The notes under the pieces: generated by a model
What the model was told of the DNA's origin: nothing
The model's input: the letters and a program-made list of their open reading frames with translations, nothing else
Databases searched by the model: none
Part shown: positions 62,513-64,000 of the stretch, in pieces
How positions within the stretch are numbered: the first letter of the stretch is position 1
How the letters are laid out: each line of letters opens with the position of its first letter
Translations under genes and position numbers: made by a program
NCBI GenBank assembly: GCA_000721275.1
Contig: JOFO01000021.1
Coordinates: 1-64,000 of the forward strand
Source of the DNA: Microtetraspora glauca
GTDB taxonomy: Bacteria; Actinomycetota; Actinomycetes; Streptomycetales; Streptomycetaceae
DNA length: 64,000 bases
Direction: 5' to 3'

Positions 62513-63751
62513 CGCTGTCGATCTCCTCTTTCGTCGTACGGTCGCGGACCGGAAGGGCGTGAAGGCGGGCCAGGAAGCTCTGCGAGGTCTGCGGGAGGCA
62601 GAGGACGGCCGTGATCGCGAGCAGGGGCCCGAGGAGCAGAGACCAGAAGGCGACGCGGTAGGAGAAGGCGTCGACGACGTGGCCGAAGAGGACCGGCGTC
62701 ACGATCCCGGCGAACTGGCCGCCGAAGAGGATGACCCCGGCCGCCGCGCCCGTCAGCCCCGGCGGCAGACTGCGCAGGGGAACCGAGAAGCACGGCATGT
62801 AGCACAGGCCCATCGCCGCGCTGGTGAGCGTGGCCACGACCACGAACCAGGTCAGCGAGGAGGTGAGCGGGAGCAGGACGATCAGTACGGCCGCCGCCGT
62901 CATGGCCGGCACGACGATGCGCCGCGGCCGGCCCTCGAACCGATCGGAGAGACGACCGCCGACGACGGCGGTGACCGCCGCGAGCAGCGTCGGCCCCAGC
63001 GCGACCAGTCCCGCGTCGGCCACCTCCAGGCCGCGTTCGTCCATCAGGTAGGAGGCGCTCCAGCTGTTGAGTCCCCAGACCACGATGTCGTACGCGAAGA
63101 ACATCACCGCGAAACCCCAGATGACGGGGACCTCAGCAGCGCCGACGGGCCGTGCCCGGTGCGCCGCAGGACGGGGCCCGTCTTCTCGGCGGGCAGGGGA
63201 GCGGGCATGTGGCGCCGGATCGCGACCACCACCACGAGTCCCAGGACCGAGACGGCGACGAACATCACCCGCCAGTCCCAGTGCGCCAGCAGCAGCGCGC
63301 CGAGCACGGCGGCCAGCAGGCCGCCGATCGCGTTGGAGCTCTGGATCCAGCCGTTGGCCGTCAGGCGCTGCTCGGGGATGCTGCGGCGGCTGAGCGTGTC
63401 GATCGCGGCTGCCGGGAACAGGCCCTGGGCCACGCCGAACAGGCCGCGGAAGACCAGCAGGGCGGTGAACGACCAGGCGATCGCCGTGAGGCCGGTGAAC
63501 AGCGACCACAGGACCAGCGCCACGCAGACCATCCGGACCCCGCCGAAGCGGTGGGCGAGGAAGCCGGCGGGGATCTGGGTGAGCGCGTAGGTGAGGAAGA
63601 ACGCGGAGATGATCATGCCGCGTTCGCCGTGCGTCAGGTCGAACGTGTCCCCGATGAACGGGAGGGCCAGATTGATGACCTGTCGGTCGATGTAGTCGAC
63701 GGCCCAGGCGACGAAGAGCAGGACGGCGGTCGTCCGGGTGGTTCTCAGCAC
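62484..63751 (-). pseudogene. MFS transporter, single frameshift
   Basis: GTG 63751 after GGAGGA begins a major facilitator (VLLFVAWAVDYIDRQVINLA, ALTQIPAGFLAHRFGG, VFRGLFGVAQGLFPAA). At about 63125-63135 the sequence passes into another frame, in which the remaining helices are complete (VIWGFAVMFFAYDIVVWGLN, FVVVATLTSAAMGLCYMPCF, SLLLGPLLAITAVLCLPQ) to 62484. One lost G in the AGGT context would explain it. The type is ACS/DHA-like with 12 helices. Either a recent knockout or a base-calling error. Confidence 0.82.
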
Positions 63752-64000
63752 AGGGGGTCCTCCTGCCCGGCTGGATGACGCTTGGCGGACACCCTGCACC
63801 GCGCCCCGGTCGCCACCCCCGTATCGCCGGATTCCACTTCCCGGCGCGCATGCCCCGCCCGAATCCGCCGCCGCACGAGGACGGCCCGGCCATGACGACC
63901 CGAGGTCGAGTCAGGCGGTCGGCCCGTGATCCGCTACGACGGACCGGGGTCCAGCGGCCCTTCTGTTCCACCGGCGGCGCTGACAGGATGAGCACCGTGC
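63752..64000. other. end of window, possible next gene start
   Basis: No complete frame is present. An ATG at 63988, starting M-S-T-V, could be the first codon of a plus-strand gene lying mostly outside the window. The region between must contain its promoter and that of the divergent MFS gene; no boxes were found with confidence. Confidence 0.3.

Noticed and set aside
1..64000. tRNA/rRNA genes, CRISPR arrays, complete insertion sequences
   Set aside because: I looked for cloverleaf-like tRNA ends, regularly spaced repeats and transposase motifs (DDE, HTH) and saw none that could be supported by eye.

Overview
The window is high-GC actinobacterial DNA. Abundant GTG starts, 4-bp ATGA/GTGA stop-start overlaps, Tat and lipobox signal peptides and an isorenieratene-type carotenoid cluster all point to Streptomyces or a close relative. 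All calls come from reading the sequence and comparing it with remembered families; no database search was run.

Left part (about 0.6-19.5 kb): a peptide-uptake and peptide-breakdown locus. A PucR-family regulator and an exported GHL10-type glycoside hydrolase face away from a complete Dpp-type ABC importer (lipoprotein, two permeases, two ATPases). It is followed by a C39-like protein, an S9 peptidase, an S66 LD-carboxypeptidase, an M55 D-aminopeptidase (split by a frameshift), an M20 peptidase, a decayed diaminopimelate decarboxylase and an intact homologue of it. Together these enzymes would suit uptake and breakdown of D-amino-acid-containing peptides, most plausibly peptidoglycan fragments. 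This is the strongest candidate for an under-described system here.

19.8-24.0 kb: a cell-envelope cassette made of an OmpR-type response regulator, its sensor kinase, a serine D,D-carboxypeptidase and a VanJ-like EEP membrane protein. Similar half-sites with 11-nt spacing lie upstream of the regulator and upstream of the carboxypeptidase.

24-37.7 kb: an accessory stretch of short orphan genes (DUF1304, HxlR/DoxX pair, methyltransferase, DUF3237, catalase-like, isochorismatase-like, DUF4383) between broken genes (DUF4259, MBL-fold with an internal TAG, a frameshifted element-like gene, others) and long spans without a convincing gene. It looks like a recombination and decay zone.

37.7-44.4 kb: a divergent module. 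A lipoprotein, an HlyD-like adaptor and a MacB-type ATPase and permease are on the minus strand; an AfsQ1/AfsQ2-like two-component system plus a small lipoprotein is on the plus strand. The 134-bp gap between them carries 11-nt-spaced direct repeats.

44.5-51.6 kb: small-molecule oxidoreductases and SRPBCC/VOC proteins. A rearranged pseudogene group (aldo/keto reductase with an inverted N-terminal piece, SnoaL-like and HbpS-like remnants) and a compact TetR regulon with three copies of one 20-bp palindromic operator are also here.

51.9-59.6 kb: the carotenoid cluster. crtY and crtU (plus strand) converge on crtE, crtI, crtB and a Rieske/DUF5914 gene (minus strand).

59.9-64 kb: an exported protein interrupted by an in-frame TAG, an M20 amidohydrolase and a frameshifted MFS transporter coupled to it. 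Several single-base lesions in otherwise well-conserved frames (M55, MFS, three internal TAG codons) could be real decay or assembly error; the sequence alone cannot decide.
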